This document shows positions 7,361 through 14,658 of a stretch of DNA of 28,109 nucleotides, piece after piece. The position numbers and the translations under genes are program-made. The notes beneath the pieces were generated by a model. It made no database searches, was not told the DNA's origin, and saw nothing but the letters and a program-made list of their open reading frames with translations. This stretch comes from Candidatus Saccharimonadota bacterium. GTDB taxonomy: Bacteria; Patescibacteriota; Saccharimonadia; Saccharimonadales; UBA10212. Position 1 is the stretch's first letter; every line of letters begins with the position of its first letter. The DNA is taken from positions 1 through 28,109 of the forward strand of contig JAQGHE010000029.1 of the NCBI GenBank assembly GCA_028288985.1, given 5' to 3'.

Positions 7361-7780
7361 ATGTTGAAAACTACCCCTTTCTTATTGTTTGACGGCAACT
7401 GCGCCGAAGCGATGACCTTTTACCATGAGGCCATCGGCGGCGAATTGACGGTGACTAAACTAGCCGACACACCCATGAAGGAGCAATTTCCGCCCGAAAA
7501 GCATGACAGAATAATTAATGCTTATCTGAAAAGCGGTGATATTGAAATATCCGCAACCGACTGGATGGCTTCGCCTGATTTTAATCCGGTACAAGGCAAC
7601 ACATCTGCCATATTTGTCACCGGCGAGTCGTACGAGGAGCTGAGGATAGTTTTTGACAAGCTAAAAGACGGCGACAACAACCAAAGACTACAAGAGCTAC
7701 ATGAAATGCCGTTTGGGATGTATGGGCAATTCTACGATAAGTACGGCGTTCAGTGGATTTTTAAAGGCGAGCTCACATGA
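7361..7780 (+). CDS. PhnB-like VOC (glyoxalase-fold) protein (139 aa)
   Basis: ATG 7361 gives MLKTTPFLLFDGNCAEAMTF, the canonical start of PhnB-type proteins of the vicinal-oxygen-chelate superfamily. It is followed by FYHEAIGGELTVTKLAD, a middle HDRIINAYLKSGDIEISATD and the closing GQFYDKYGVQWIF. These proteins are usually homodimers of paired beta-alpha-beta-beta-beta units; most lack an assigned reaction. The longer open frame back to 7295 runs inside the upstream gene and is rejected. It ends in an ATGA overlap with the next gene (7777-7780). Its place among reductase-like and YdeI-like genes matches a common bacterial cluster of small accessory enzymes, but no pathway follows from that. 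Confidence 0.88.
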   Translation: MLKTTPFLLFDGNCAEAMTFYHEAIGGELTVTKLADTPMKEQFPPEKHDRIINAYLKSGDIEISATDWMASPDFNPVQGNTSAIFVTGESYEELRIVFDKLKDGDNNQRLQELHEMPFGMYGQFYDKYGVQWIFKGELT

Positions 7781-8082
7781 GTATGTTCACAAAATTACTA
7801 TCCGAGGGCACCGTCCATAAATTACCGGACGATATGCGCCAAGCAATTCTTGCCGATAAGAAAATCCTGGAAATGTGGGAAGATATCACACCGCTTGCCC
7901 GCAATGAGTGGATCTGCTGGACGATAACCGTGGCAAAACCCGAGACCAGGGCCAAACATATCCGAGTGATGCGCGACAAGATGCACAAAGGCACGCGACG
8001 CCCATGCTGCTGGGCCGGTTGCATCCACCGCACGGATAAAGAAATAAGCCCTTCAGTAAAAGGAATACTTAATAAGCGTTGA
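7777..8082 (+). CDS. YdeI/OmpD-associated (OmdA) family protein (101 aa)
   Basis: The sequence fits the YdeI/OmpD-associated family (PF13376). A segment of the kind LADKKILEMWEDITPLARNE, then WTITVAKPETRAKHIRVM at about residues 48-65, ends in a basic stretch with two adjacent cysteines (RPCC). In the family, the AK-x-ETR helix is the most conserved part. Some members have been linked to bacteriocin resistance, but the biochemical role is not known. The start is set by the ATGA overlap with the PhnB-like gene. It is the last gene of the operon; the leftward gene ending at 8091 is only 8 bases away, and no terminator is evident between them. Confidence 0.8.
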   Translation: MSMFTKLLSEGTVHKLPDDMRQAILADKKILEMWEDITPLARNEWICWTITVAKPETRAKHIRVMRDKMHKGTRRPCCWAGCIHRTDKEISPSVKGILNKR

Positions 8083-8090
8083 CGCTTTTG

Positions 8091-8531
8091 TTACTTTTTA
8101 ATCCGCTCCGCTAGTTCAATGATGATTCCTTCTGGGCCGCGGATATAACACAGTTTCCACACGTCCTTATAATTCTGAACGCTGCCTACCAGTTCATGCC
8201 CCTTTGCCAGCAAAGTTTTAACAATTCCGTCGAGGCCTTCCACCTCAAAAGAGATATGCTGCATCCCGAGCGCGTTCGCGCCACGCGGGCGGATACCTTC
8301 CGGGTCGACGGGATGGTGGTATTTAATTACCTCTAGGCATAGCTGACTATCTGGAGCTTGGAGCATAACCAATTCAGTCCGAGCATCAGAAAGACCGGTA
8401 ACTTCGTCCAGCAGCTTGCCCTGCATCTTTGCTTCTCCCATCACGCTAAAGCCAAGGTCGGTAAAGAATATTGTTGCGGTTTCAAGGTTCTCCACATTGA
8501 TGCCTATATGATCTACGTGTTTAATCTTCAT
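8091..8531 (-). CDS. VOC/glyoxalase family metalloenzyme (146 aa)
   Basis: ATG 8531 yields MKIKHVDHIGINVENLETAT, a typical VOC start. Likely metal ligands are the histidine in HVDHIG (about residue 8), the histidine in GMQHISFEVE (about 92) and the glutamate in GIIIELAE (about 140), the usual H/H/E pattern of glyoxalase-like dioxygenases and lyases. The family member most like this in layout is the lactoylglutathione-lyase-type protein, but the substrate is not determined. An upstream in-frame extension of 12 codons exists but overlaps the promoter: TTGACA at 8567-8562 and extended -10 TGT-TACATT with the hexamer at 8543-8538, ending 6 bases before ATG 8531. The mRNA is therefore predicted to be leaderless. 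Confidence 0.88.
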   Translation of the reverse strand: MKIKHVDHIGINVENLETATIFFTDLGFSVMGEAKMQGKLLDEVTGLSDARTELVMLQAPDSQLCLEVIKYHHPVDPEGIRPRGANALGMQHISFEVEGLDGIVKTLLAKGHELVGSVQNYKDVWKLCYIRGPEGIIIELAERIKK

Positions 8532-8537
8532 ACGCTT

Positions 8538-8567
8538 AATGTAACAACCGTCAGAACTAGCTGTCAA
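8538..8567 (-). promoter_or_regulatory. Promoter of the 8091-8531 gene (leaderless type)
   Basis: A consensus TTGACA (8567-8562), an 18-base spacer and TGT-TACATT (hexamer 8543-8538). The start codon is 6 bases downstream of the hexamer. Confidence 0.7.
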
Positions 8568-8596
8568 AAGTTAGTTTTTTTGCCAATCGACCGTGA

Positions 8597-8632
8597 TAAG
8601 TACGGTTACACTTTCACTAATAATGCTGCACC
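8597..8632 (-). repeat. Dispersed imperfect repeat, copy B (upstream of 8091-8531)
   Basis: Partner of 5015-5052: the 18-base left block with one mismatch, then AATGCTGCACC identical. It lies in the divergent spacer between two leaderless-type promoters. Confidence 0.5.
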
Positions 8633-8704
8633 ATTTCTAGCTAACAGATATGACACGCCCAAAGTGTGCCTTTTTAAAGTTAGAATCCCTTTTGTTAATC
8701 ACTC

Positions 8705-8713
8705 TGTTATGAT
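8705..8713 (+). promoter_or_regulatory. Extended -10 box for the 8720 gene (leaderless type)
   Basis: TGT-TATGAT ends 6 bases before ATG 8720. There is no good -35, as expected for an extended -10 promoter. Confidence 0.65.
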
Positions 8714-8719
8714 TGAGGC

Positions 8720-9484
8720 ATGGAACGCCTGAAAGACAAGGTTGCAATCATAACAGGTGCCGCTGCGGGGATTGGGTGGGGTATTGCCGAACGATTCGTT
8801 TCCGAGGGCGCATCAGTAATTGCGTTTGATATAAACGAGCAAGGACTTAACGATTTAAAGACACATATCCAAACAAGCGGAGGCGACATTGATTGTATGC
8901 ACGTTGATATTACGGATGAAGCAGCGGTCAAGAACTGCGTTGAAGAAGTATCGGCGCAGTACGGCAGGATAGATATTCTAGTTAATGACGCTGCAAAGTT
9001 TGTGTTAAAAGGCATTGAAGCAAACCCCGATGATTGGCAAGAATCTTTTAGCGTGAATGTATTCGGGGCTGCGAACTGTACGAAATATGTTTCAGCAGTG
9101 ATGGTGCAGCAAGGATCAGGCGCAATTGTGAATCTTGCTTCCATATCAGGTGTGGTGGCTCAGCCGTTATTGATAACCTACAGTGCCTCCAAGGCTGCAA
9201 TTATACAGATGACGAAGAATTTGGCTCTTGATTTAGGCAAAGACGGTATTAGAGTTAACTGCATTAGTCCAGGAGCTATTATTACAAGTGCTTCCGAGCG
9301 ACACGCCGCTAAGCTCAATATAACCTTGGATGAGTTTATAAAAAATGAGAGCAAGAACACCGTAATTAATAAAGTTGGTTCTCCAGCTGATGTGGCTTGT
9401 GCTGCGCTTTTTTTAGCCTCTGATGATGCAGGCTTTATTACGGGTGCTAATCTTATGGTGGACGGCGGCTACACCATAGTGTAA
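8720..9484 (+). CDS. Short-chain dehydrogenase/reductase (254 aa)
   Basis: A classical SDR with a Rossmann fold. The cofactor motif TGAAAGIGWG is at residues 12-21 (TGxxxGxG), an acidic residue after the second strand (FDINE) points to NAD(H) preference, and the active-site Tyr-x3-Lys is in TYSASKAA (Y154, K158), preceded by serine in NLASISG. The structural NNAG motif is altered to NDAA. The C-terminal ASDDAGFITGANLMVDGGY is typical of 3-oxoacyl-ACP-reductase-like SDRs. Length matches the family. Reaction: NAD(P)(H)-dependent oxidation or reduction of an unidentified hydroxyl/keto substrate in the cytoplasm. It is monocistronic, with a long non-coding stretch downstream. Confidence 0.93.
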   Translation: MERLKDKVAIITGAAAGIGWGIAERFVSEGASVIAFDINEQGLNDLKTHIQTSGGDIDCMHVDITDEAAVKNCVEEVSAQYGRIDILVNDAAKFVLKGIEANPDDWQESFSVNVFGAANCTKYVSAVMVQQGSGAIVNLASISGVVAQPLLITYSASKAAIIQMTKNLALDLGKDGIRVNCISPGAIITSASERHAAKLNITLDEFIKNESKNTVINKVGSPADVACAALFLASDDAGFITGANLMVDGGYTIV

Positions 9485-9826
9485 CTCCCGGCTCTTACCT
9501 ACTAAGTAAATACACCTGATACGAAAGTATCTAAAATCTTCCCCCGTCTCGCTATCTCATCCCTAATTTGGTGTAAACTTTTTTGGACTTGCTGCACCAA
9601 TATTAATCATAGGAGACGCTTAGGGGTCATTTTTGTTGTCGTATCTGTTACTTCGTGCTTAAATATCGATATTGTGGTCGTCCTACTGCAACCATGCGCT
9701 GCTCATTCGGCGAACGACATGGACGGGCACCAAGACCACTGAAGGTGAATGAGTAGGCCTGCGCTGCTCAAGAGCATCGTCGAGCCCTTAGGGCGACAGG
9801 CTCTCATTAATTAACAAAGGGACACT
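9485..9826 (+). other. 342-base non-coding stretch with strong RNA-structure potential
   Basis: No credible long gene is seen. Features: an 11-base direct repeat TGCGCTGCTCA (about 9694 and 9759), an inverted pair CTCATTC/GAATGAG around 9704-9753 enclosing a CACC/GGTG pair, GCTC-AA-GAGC near 9765, and two mutually exclusive stems close to the next gene: GTCG..CCC-TTA-GGG..CGAC and GAGCC/GGCTC (about 9778-9804). A tiny frame, MRCSFGERHGRAPRPLKVNE (about 9693-9755), lies in it without a ribosome site. The stretch could be a structured 5' leader of the 62-residue gene or a separate small RNA. Confidence 0.5.
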
Positions 9827-10015
9827 ATGCAACAAAAAGGCAAAAGTCACCAAGAGTACGAAAAGGACTACAACTACAGCCACGAGAATAGCCTGAAACA
9901 CTGGCGCTCGTGGGGTTCGTGGTTCAGCTGGGGTAGTCCAGTTGGTCTGGGTTTGTTCTTCATTTCCATTGCGACTTCGCTCTGGATTCTGAGCCAGGCC
10001 TTTGGCTGGAAGTAA
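9827..10015 (+). CDS. Small membrane peptide (62 aa)
   Basis: The ATG is preceded by AAAGGG at 5 bases. The first 25 residues are very polar with many Tyr, His and Gln. A Trp/Gly-rich section (HWRSWGSWFSWGS) follows, then one membrane segment (about 40-58, VGLGLFFISIATSLWILSQ) ending in GWK. The N-terminus is probably in the cytoplasm. I know no family. The evidence that it is real is the ribosome site, the protein-like segmentation and a strong terminator 16 bases after its stop, which together make a short monocistronic unit. A minus-strand frame over the same DNA is a shadow. Confidence 0.65.
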   Translation: MQQKGKSHQEYEKDYNYSHENSLKHWRSWGSWFSWGSPVGLGLFFISIATSLWILSQAFGWK

Positions 10016-10029
10016 CACTTTCCGCCAGC

Positions 10030-10068
10030 AAACAGCACCTCCTGAAATGGCGGTGCTGTTTTTATTTA
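10030..10068 (+). terminator. Intrinsic terminator after the 62-residue gene
   Basis: A ten-bp stem AAACAGCACC/GGTGCTGTTT (10030-10039 with 10052-10061) and a 12-base loop run straight into TTTATTT. Confidence 0.85.
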
Positions 10069-10142
10069 AGCCGATAACGTAAGCCCCGCCTTGATATGGC
10101 ACTTCCATCGCATTCCTAATAACGAGGGCATTTTCGTTGGTT

Positions 10143-10151
10143 TGCTATAGT
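10143..10151 (+). promoter_or_regulatory. Extended -10 box for the 10158 gene (leaderless type)
   Basis: TGC-TATAGT ends 6 bases before ATG 10158; there is no Shine-Dalgarno. Confidence 0.65.
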
Positions 10152-10157
10152 TACTGA

Positions 10158-10742
10158 ATGGCTACTTTCTACATCTGCCGGCATGGGGAAACCGAAAACA
10201 ATAAACGAAGACGACTCTCCGGGTGGATTGATTCGCCGCTGACCAAAGAGGGATTAGCGGAGACTGAATCCGCAGCTGCAAAGCTAAAGAATGTAGATAT
10301 TGACATGATCTATTCCAGCGACTTAGGGCGCGCTTTTATTACGGCCTATATTATTGCGCGCAAACTAGACTTTAACGGCGAGATAACGCGGCTGTTTGGC
10401 CTACGCGAAAACAGTTACGGCGACATTGCGTATATGCCGTCTATCGAAGCTGAAGCCATGTATCCAAAGCTCCATAGAGATACCAACTATATTCCGCCTA
10501 ATGGAGAGTCGCTTGCCCAGATGCAGGAACGCGTGCTGGAAACAGTCACTGAGCTGGATAGAGTCCACGCCGATAAGACTATGCTGCTGGTTGCCCATGA
10601 TGGTGTAATTAAAGCCATCCGCACAAGTTTTTCAGGCCAGGACTTGGGCGAACATAATATCAGCGCCGGTTACGCACATGACTTTGTGGCAAGTTTTACA
10701 TTAGATGATGGCAAGGTAGCTTCGTTCACCGAACTTGAATAG
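10158..10742 (+). CDS. Histidine phosphatase (phosphoglycerate-mutase-like) family protein (194 aa)
   Basis: The N-terminus ATFYICRHGETENNKRRRLSG carries the RHG motif whose histidine (H9) is phosphorylated during catalysis, followed by the family's GWIDSPLTKEGLAE. Further conserved parts are IYSSDLGRAFITA (about 51-63), a catalytic acid in the ENSYGDIAYM region and the second histidine in LLVAHDGVIKAI (about 142-153). Members are broad phosphatases or cofactor-dependent phosphoglycerate mutases. The length of 194 residues, shorter than true GpmA (about 230-250), favours a phosphatase, but the substrate is unknown. It is a single gene, convergent with the carboxypeptidase gene whose stop is 27 bases beyond; no clear terminator lies between them. 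Confidence 0.9.
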   Translation: MATFYICRHGETENNKRRRLSGWIDSPLTKEGLAETESAAAKLKNVDIDMIYSSDLGRAFITAYIIARKLDFNGEITRLFGLRENSYGDIAYMPSIEAEAMYPKLHRDTNYIPPNGESLAQMQERVLETVTELDRVHADKTMLLVAHDGVIKAIRTSFSGQDLGEHNISAGYAHDFVASFTLDDGKVASFTELE

Positions 10743-10769
10743 TACCTAAGCCTGAGCGGGAACTACTTC

Positions 10770-11987
10770 CTAAAAATATCGTTTGTAGAGGCGCCACTGC
10801 CAGGATGGAGCTTTGAGGCTGTTGGATGCTATTAAATCCCCGCTGCTTTTTTTGTCCCAACTTGTGGCCGTCAGTTTTCCGATGGGCTGGTACTTGGTAA
10901 GTGAAACATTATCTTTGACTATATCCGTACTGGCTATAACCTGCCTGGTCTTCCAGGTCAGAACGCTAACGTCATCTTTGGATATGATGTCGACAGTATC
11001 ACCCCATTTTGAAACGTAAGCCCCGATGACCTGATCTTTTTTAGCGGCGGAAATCGTAGAGAACCCGTTATTGATTGAATGCAGGAGCGGCCGGCTGTCG
11101 GTAATGGCGGAATTTAAATCCGGTGCGCCCATGATAGCGCCGATAACCGTTATATCTTGCCCGCCTATGCTGCGGTTAGCCGCAAACAGATAACAGCCGC
11201 CGGCTTGCTCTGTGTTGCCGGTCTTGATGCCTATTATTCCGTCCGTATTGAGCAGCCAGTTGGTATTGCTTACGCTGCCCGCGACCGGAAGTTCTGCCGT
11301 TTGCTGCGAAACAATATCGCGCAGAGTAGAGTTATCCATAAAAGCCAGTCCAAGGGTTGCGAGGTCCTCCGCCGTGCTGACTGATTTTGGCGAGAAACCA
11401 CTGGCGTCACCAAGGGTTGTCTTTTTAAGGCCCAACTGTCGGACGTAGCTATTAGCATAGTCCACATAGTTATTAACGGAACCAAACGCCCACCTGGCCA
11501 TGGTATCGGCCATATTATTAGCAGAAGGAAGCAGCAGAGCCTGCAGGGCTTGATATTCGCTTATCAGCTCGCCATCGCTGACGCGCACAACCGATCCGCC
11601 CTTGCTGGCGTAATCATTATATATAGCAACATCTTCCGCTGTTATTTTGATGGTTGCGCCTTGCTGACCGGGCGATAATGGTTTTTTTTGAAGAATGGCC
11701 AGTGCCGTAATTACTTTAGTTATGCTGGCCATAGGCGCCGGAACCTGAGTGCCATGGCTATCCAGCAGGCCATAGCCGCGGGCTCCCACAGCTGCTTGCC
11801 CGTAGGCCGGCCAGTCCAGGCTGACGGCTTCCGGATGACTCTTATATTGATAATTTGACTGGGCCTTGATTTTCGGCAGCGGCAGCGTCCAGCCGATTAG
11901 AGTGATAATTAATATTATTGTTAAAAAAAGGGCCGGCGAAAGCTTACGCTGACGCTTTTTTGGCGTATTATTCATCTCACTGTTCAT
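10770..11987 (-). CDS. D-alanyl-D-alanine carboxypeptidase, peptidase S11 (PBP5-like), 405 aa
   Basis: All three active-site motifs of penicillin-binding carboxypeptidases are present: SITK (S88-K91, acyl serine), SANN (S155-x-N157) and KTG (255-257). The N-terminus is basic, then hydrophobic (FLTIILIITLIGWTLPL), a signal peptide or uncleaved anchor, so the enzyme acts outside the cytoplasmic membrane, trimming the terminal D-Ala of peptidoglycan stem peptides. The part after about residue 310 fits the PBP5 C-terminal domain and ends in an aromatic/basic stretch (SWQWRLYKRYF) that might touch the membrane. ATG 11987 and ATG 11975 (MNNTPKK) are both possible; a TATTAT box lies just upstream of, and partly over, the first. 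It is divergent from lemA. Confidence 0.93.
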   Translation of the reverse strand: MNSEMNNTPKKRQRKLSPALFLTIILIITLIGWTLPLPKIKAQSNYQYKSHPEAVSLDWPAYGQAAVGARGYGLLDSHGTQVPAPMASITKVITALAILQKKPLSPGQQGATIKITAEDVAIYNDYASKGGSVVRVSDGELISEYQALQALLLPSANNMADTMARWAFGSVNNYVDYANSYVRQLGLKKTTLGDASGFSPKSVSTAEDLATLGLAFMDNSTLRDIVSQQTAELPVAGSVSNTNWLLNTDGIIGIKTGNTEQAGGCYLFAANRSIGGQDITVIGAIMGAPDLNSAITDSRPLLHSINNGFSTISAAKKDQVIGAYVSKWGDTVDIISKDDVSVLTWKTRQVIASTDIVKDNVSLTKYQPIGKLTATSWDKKSSGDLIASNSLKAPSWQWRLYKRYF

Positions 11988-12022
11988 AATACACCAATGC
12001 CGCAGCCAAGGTGGAATTGATG

Positions 12023-12028
12023 TATAAT
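12023..12028 (+). promoter_or_regulatory. -10 box of the lemA-htpX operon
   Basis: TATAAT is preceded by TG. Transcription is expected near 12035, leaving a leader of about 22 bases with AGGAG at 12041-12045 ahead of lemA, a conventional leadered arrangement. Confidence 0.65.
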
Positions 12029-12056
12029 TAAAGACGAAATAGGAGAAAAATTAATA

Positions 12057-12647
12057 ATGTCACTACCGATAGTCCTGGGCATAATTGCGGCCGTAATCGT
12101 AATAGCAGTCTTAATTTATAACAATCTGATTAGAGCCAAGCTTCGCACTGACGAGGCCTGGAGCGACATAACCGTCCAGCTGAAAAGGCGCTATGATCTG
12201 ATACCTAATCTTGTAAATACCGTCGCTGGCTATGCCAAACATGAAAAAACGGTATTTGATGATGTGACCGAAGCCCGCGCCCAAGCCCTAAACGCCCAAA
12301 GCGTAACGGAAACAGCCAAGGCGGACAATCAGTTCCAGGCAGCTTTAAAAAGCTTATTCGCGGTGGCAGAGGCCTACCCGGATTTGAAGGCCAACCAAGG
12401 CTTCCAGCAGCTGCAGGGCGAGCTGGTAGATACCGAAGATAAGATCCAAGCCGCCCGCAGGTTTTATAATGGTGCCGCCCGCGACTTCAACATCAAGGTT
12501 CAATCTCTACCGACAAGTCTTTTCGCCGGCATGCTTGGCTTCCGCAAGCGTGATTTCTTTGAGGTTGACGAGAGCGAGTCCGCAGCCGTAGGAAGCCCGG
12601 TTAAAGTCGAGTTTCCTGAGACTGAAAAAGCCGGGAAGAAAGCCTAA
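12057..12647 (+). CDS. lemA: LemA family protein
   Basis: A canonical LemA: an N-terminal membrane segment (about 2-22, LPIVLGIIAAVIVIAVLIY) preceded by almost no residues (N-out), then the highly conserved helical domain with TDEAWSDITVQLKRRYDLIPNLVNTV, YPDLKANQGFQQLQGEL and a final YNGAARDFN ... FAGMLGFRKRDFFEVDE. Length is normal (196). LemA proteins form helical bundles at the membrane; the molecular role is not settled. It is followed 16 bases later by htpX, a pairing that recurs in many bacteria and suggests joint function in membrane-protein quality control. AGGAG precedes the ATG by 11 bases. Confidence 0.96.
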   Translation: MSLPIVLGIIAAVIVIAVLIYNNLIRAKLRTDEAWSDITVQLKRRYDLIPNLVNTVAGYAKHEKTVFDDVTEARAQALNAQSVTETAKADNQFQAALKSLFAVAEAYPDLKANQGFQQLQGELVDTEDKIQAARRFYNGAARDFNIKVQSLPTSLFAGMLGFRKRDFFEVDESESAAVGSPVKVEFPETEKAGKKA

Positions 12648-12663
12648 GCTTAAGTTCTCATAG

Positions 12664-13530
12664 ATGTACCAGCAAATATCAAGCAATAAGCGCCGCACGT
12701 GGATTCTATTGCTATCTTTCGTGGTGCTAACCTGGCTGCTGGCTTTTCTAATCGAAAAGGCGCTGGGCAATCCCAGTCTGCTGTTTATCATCGGGGTAAT
12801 TTCGCTGCTTTATGCTCTATACGGCTATTTCGCCGGGGCTAGAATGGCTTTGGCGGTTAACGGCGCTAAGCAGATTTCTAAAGCTGACGATCCCCGGCTG
12901 TGGCGTACGGTTGAAAACCTGGCCATAACCGATGGGCTGCCGATGCCCAAGGTGTATATCATGGATGATCCATCGCCCAACGCCTTCGCAACTGGCCGGG
13001 ACCCAGACCATTCCGTGGTGTGCGCCACCACCGGTTTGCTGCGGATTATGGATGACAATGAATTGGAAGGCGTTATCGCCCACGAGTTGGGACACATTAA
13101 AAATTACGATATCCGCGTTAATACGATAGCCTTCGCACTGGTAGGGGTTATATCGCTAATTGCTGACTTTTTTCTGAATTTTAGCTTCTTTGGCGGCCGG
13201 GACCGTGAGAGCAACAACCAGTTAGCCGCGCTGGCTTTGGTTGCGGCCATAATCGCGCCGATAGCCGCCAGCCTGCTGCAGCTGGCCATCAGCCGCCGCC
13301 GCGAATTTTTAGCCGACGCTACAGGGGCCCTGACCACCCGCTATCCGGAAGGCTTGGCTTCCGCTTTGGAGAAAATCGAGCAAACCGGCAGTGCCACCCG
13401 CAGGCAAAATACTTCTACGGCCCACATGTTTTTCGCCAACCCCCTTAGCGGCAGTAGTTTGATGAGCCTGTTTAGCACCCATCCGCCGGTAGAGGCACGT
13501 ATTCGTGCCCTGCGCGAAATGAAGCTCTAG
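12664..13530 (+). CDS. htpX: Membrane zinc metalloprotease HtpX (M48)
   Basis: The M48 zinc site is visible as HELGH (H140, E141, H144), and the third ligand is most likely E214 in SRRREFLADATG. Two N-terminal membrane segments (about 12-32 and 38-58) precede the active-site helix, and two more follow (about 153-175 and 186-208), the usual HtpX topology with the zinc site facing the cytoplasm. The conserved DPSPNAFATGRDP and the C-terminal THPPVEARIRAL are also present; length (288) is typical. The protease degrades misfolded membrane proteins in species where it has been studied. No Shine-Dalgarno is evident; translation probably depends on the upstream lemA, 16 bases away. Confidence 0.96.
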   Translation: MYQQISSNKRRTWILLLSFVVLTWLLAFLIEKALGNPSLLFIIGVISLLYALYGYFAGARMALAVNGAKQISKADDPRLWRTVENLAITDGLPMPKVYIMDDPSPNAFATGRDPDHSVVCATTGLLRIMDDNELEGVIAHELGHIKNYDIRVNTIAFALVGVISLIADFFLNFSFFGGRDRESNNQLAALALVAAIIAPIAASLLQLAISRRREFLADATGALTTRYPEGLASALEKIEQTGSATRRQNTSTAHMFFANPLSGSSLMSLFSTHPPVEARIRALREMKL

Positions 13531-13716
13531 CCCACTTCTGCTGGGGCATTGCTGTGTCAGCAGCTTCAGTGCTCCTTCGATGTATGTTAAATACACCGCA
13601 TCCAGCAGATAATTCACCCCTGTTTAAGCTATAATTTGAGCTATCAGCGAGAATTATATGACGAGGCCAAGAAAGGCCAACCTTATAGATATAAAGCCTT
13701 TCCCGGAGCAAAGCTA

Positions 13717-13722
13717 TATAAT
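13717..13722 (+). promoter_or_regulatory. -10 box for the 13729 gene (leaderless type)
   Basis: A consensus TATAAT ends 6 bases before ATG 13729, which marks that ATG as the start in place of the upstream TTG at 13636. Confidence 0.7.
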
Positions 13723-13728
13723 ATAGGT

Positions 13729-14658
13729 ATGGCAGAGAAGCGGAAAACAGCTAAGTCGCAAACAAGTATTAAAAGTAAAAAAAAGGCAGCCGCGAGCCGC
13801 CCTCAACCTAAATCCGTTGCTGAGCCCTCGGCATTGTCCGTGCTGCCAAACAGTTTTAAGCTAACGGCTCAAGCATTCGCGATAATCCGGACCTTTTGGC
13901 GGCCGCTAACCGGCATTATCCTGGTTTACTTCTTGCTTAGCCTGCTGTTTGTAGGGGCCTTGCCGAGTTTGAGCACAGTAGTCCACGATGCTAAGTACGG
14001 TCAATCAGGCAGTTTTGCCTCGGGGCTCAGTATTTTTGGCGGCCTTCTCAGCCACTCCGGCAGCTCCAGCACGCCCGCCGGCTCCTTGCTGCAGACAGTC
14101 CTTTTTATAATTGATAGCCTGGTAATCATCTGGGCGCTGCGCCAACTTTTGGCCGGTAAGATTGTGGGCATAAAAGAGTCTTATTATAATTCCATGTATC
14201 CGCTGATACCCTTCATTCTGGTGTTGTTTGTCTTAATTATAGAGCTGCTGCCGTTGAGCCTGGGCGCCGCTATCCTTAGCGCCATATTAAATACGGCCGT
14301 TTCCAGCGTAACACCGGTCGTAATCTTAGGATGGCTGATTTTCTTAGCCGGAGCCGCCTGGTCGCTCTATATGTTCAGTGCCTCAGTGTTTGCGCTCTAC
14401 ATAGTTACTCTTCCGGATATGCACCCGCGTGAAGCGCTGCGTTCTGCCCGACGCCTAGCGCGTACCAGGCTTCGGCAGATATTGCCAAGATTGCTCTATC
14501 TGCCGCTCTTTATCCTGCTTGCCATGGCCCTCATCCTGGTGCCTTTAATAATCTTCGTCTCCTCCATGGCCGCTCCGGTCTTTCTTGCACTGGGCCTATT
14601 AAGCTTGCTGTTCGCGCACACTTACCTGTACTCGCTCTATAGGTCTCTTATAGCATGA
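13729..14658 (+). CDS. Polytopic membrane protein (309 aa)
   Basis: No family recognised. A lysine-rich, disordered N-terminus of about 55 residues is followed by roughly six membrane segments (about 62-82, 121-142, 157-187, 194-225 and two between 252 and 305), with a basic cytoplasmic loop REALRSARRLARTRLRQIL before the last pair. That loop and the paired terminal helices resemble many uncharacterised small-genome membrane proteins. The start is ATG 13729, not the TTG 93 bases upstream, since the consensus -10 lies between them. Its TGA overlaps the ATG of ligA (ATGA at 14655-14658), so DNA ligase is translationally coupled to this gene; I see no functional reason for the pairing. Confidence 0.85.
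   Translation: MAEKRKTAKSQTSIKSKKKAAASRPQPKSVAEPSALSVLPNSFKLTAQAFAIIRTFWRPLTGIILVYFLLSLLFVGALPSLSTVVHDAKYGQSGSFASGLSIFGGLLSHSGSSSTPAGSLLQTVLFIIDSLVIIWALRQLLAGKIVGIKESYYNSMYPLIPFILVLFVLIIELLPLSLGAAILSAILNTAVSSVTPVVILGWLIFLAGAAWSLYMFSASVFALYIVTLPDMHPREALRSARRLARTRLRQILPRLLYLPLFILLAMALILVPLIIFVSSMAAPVFLALGLLSLLFAHTYLYSLYRSLIA

Noticed and set aside
13636..13728. N-terminal extension of the polytopic membrane protein from TTG 13636
   Set aside because: A consensus TATAAT lies inside this stretch, 6 bases before ATG 13729, so the extension would be promoter DNA.
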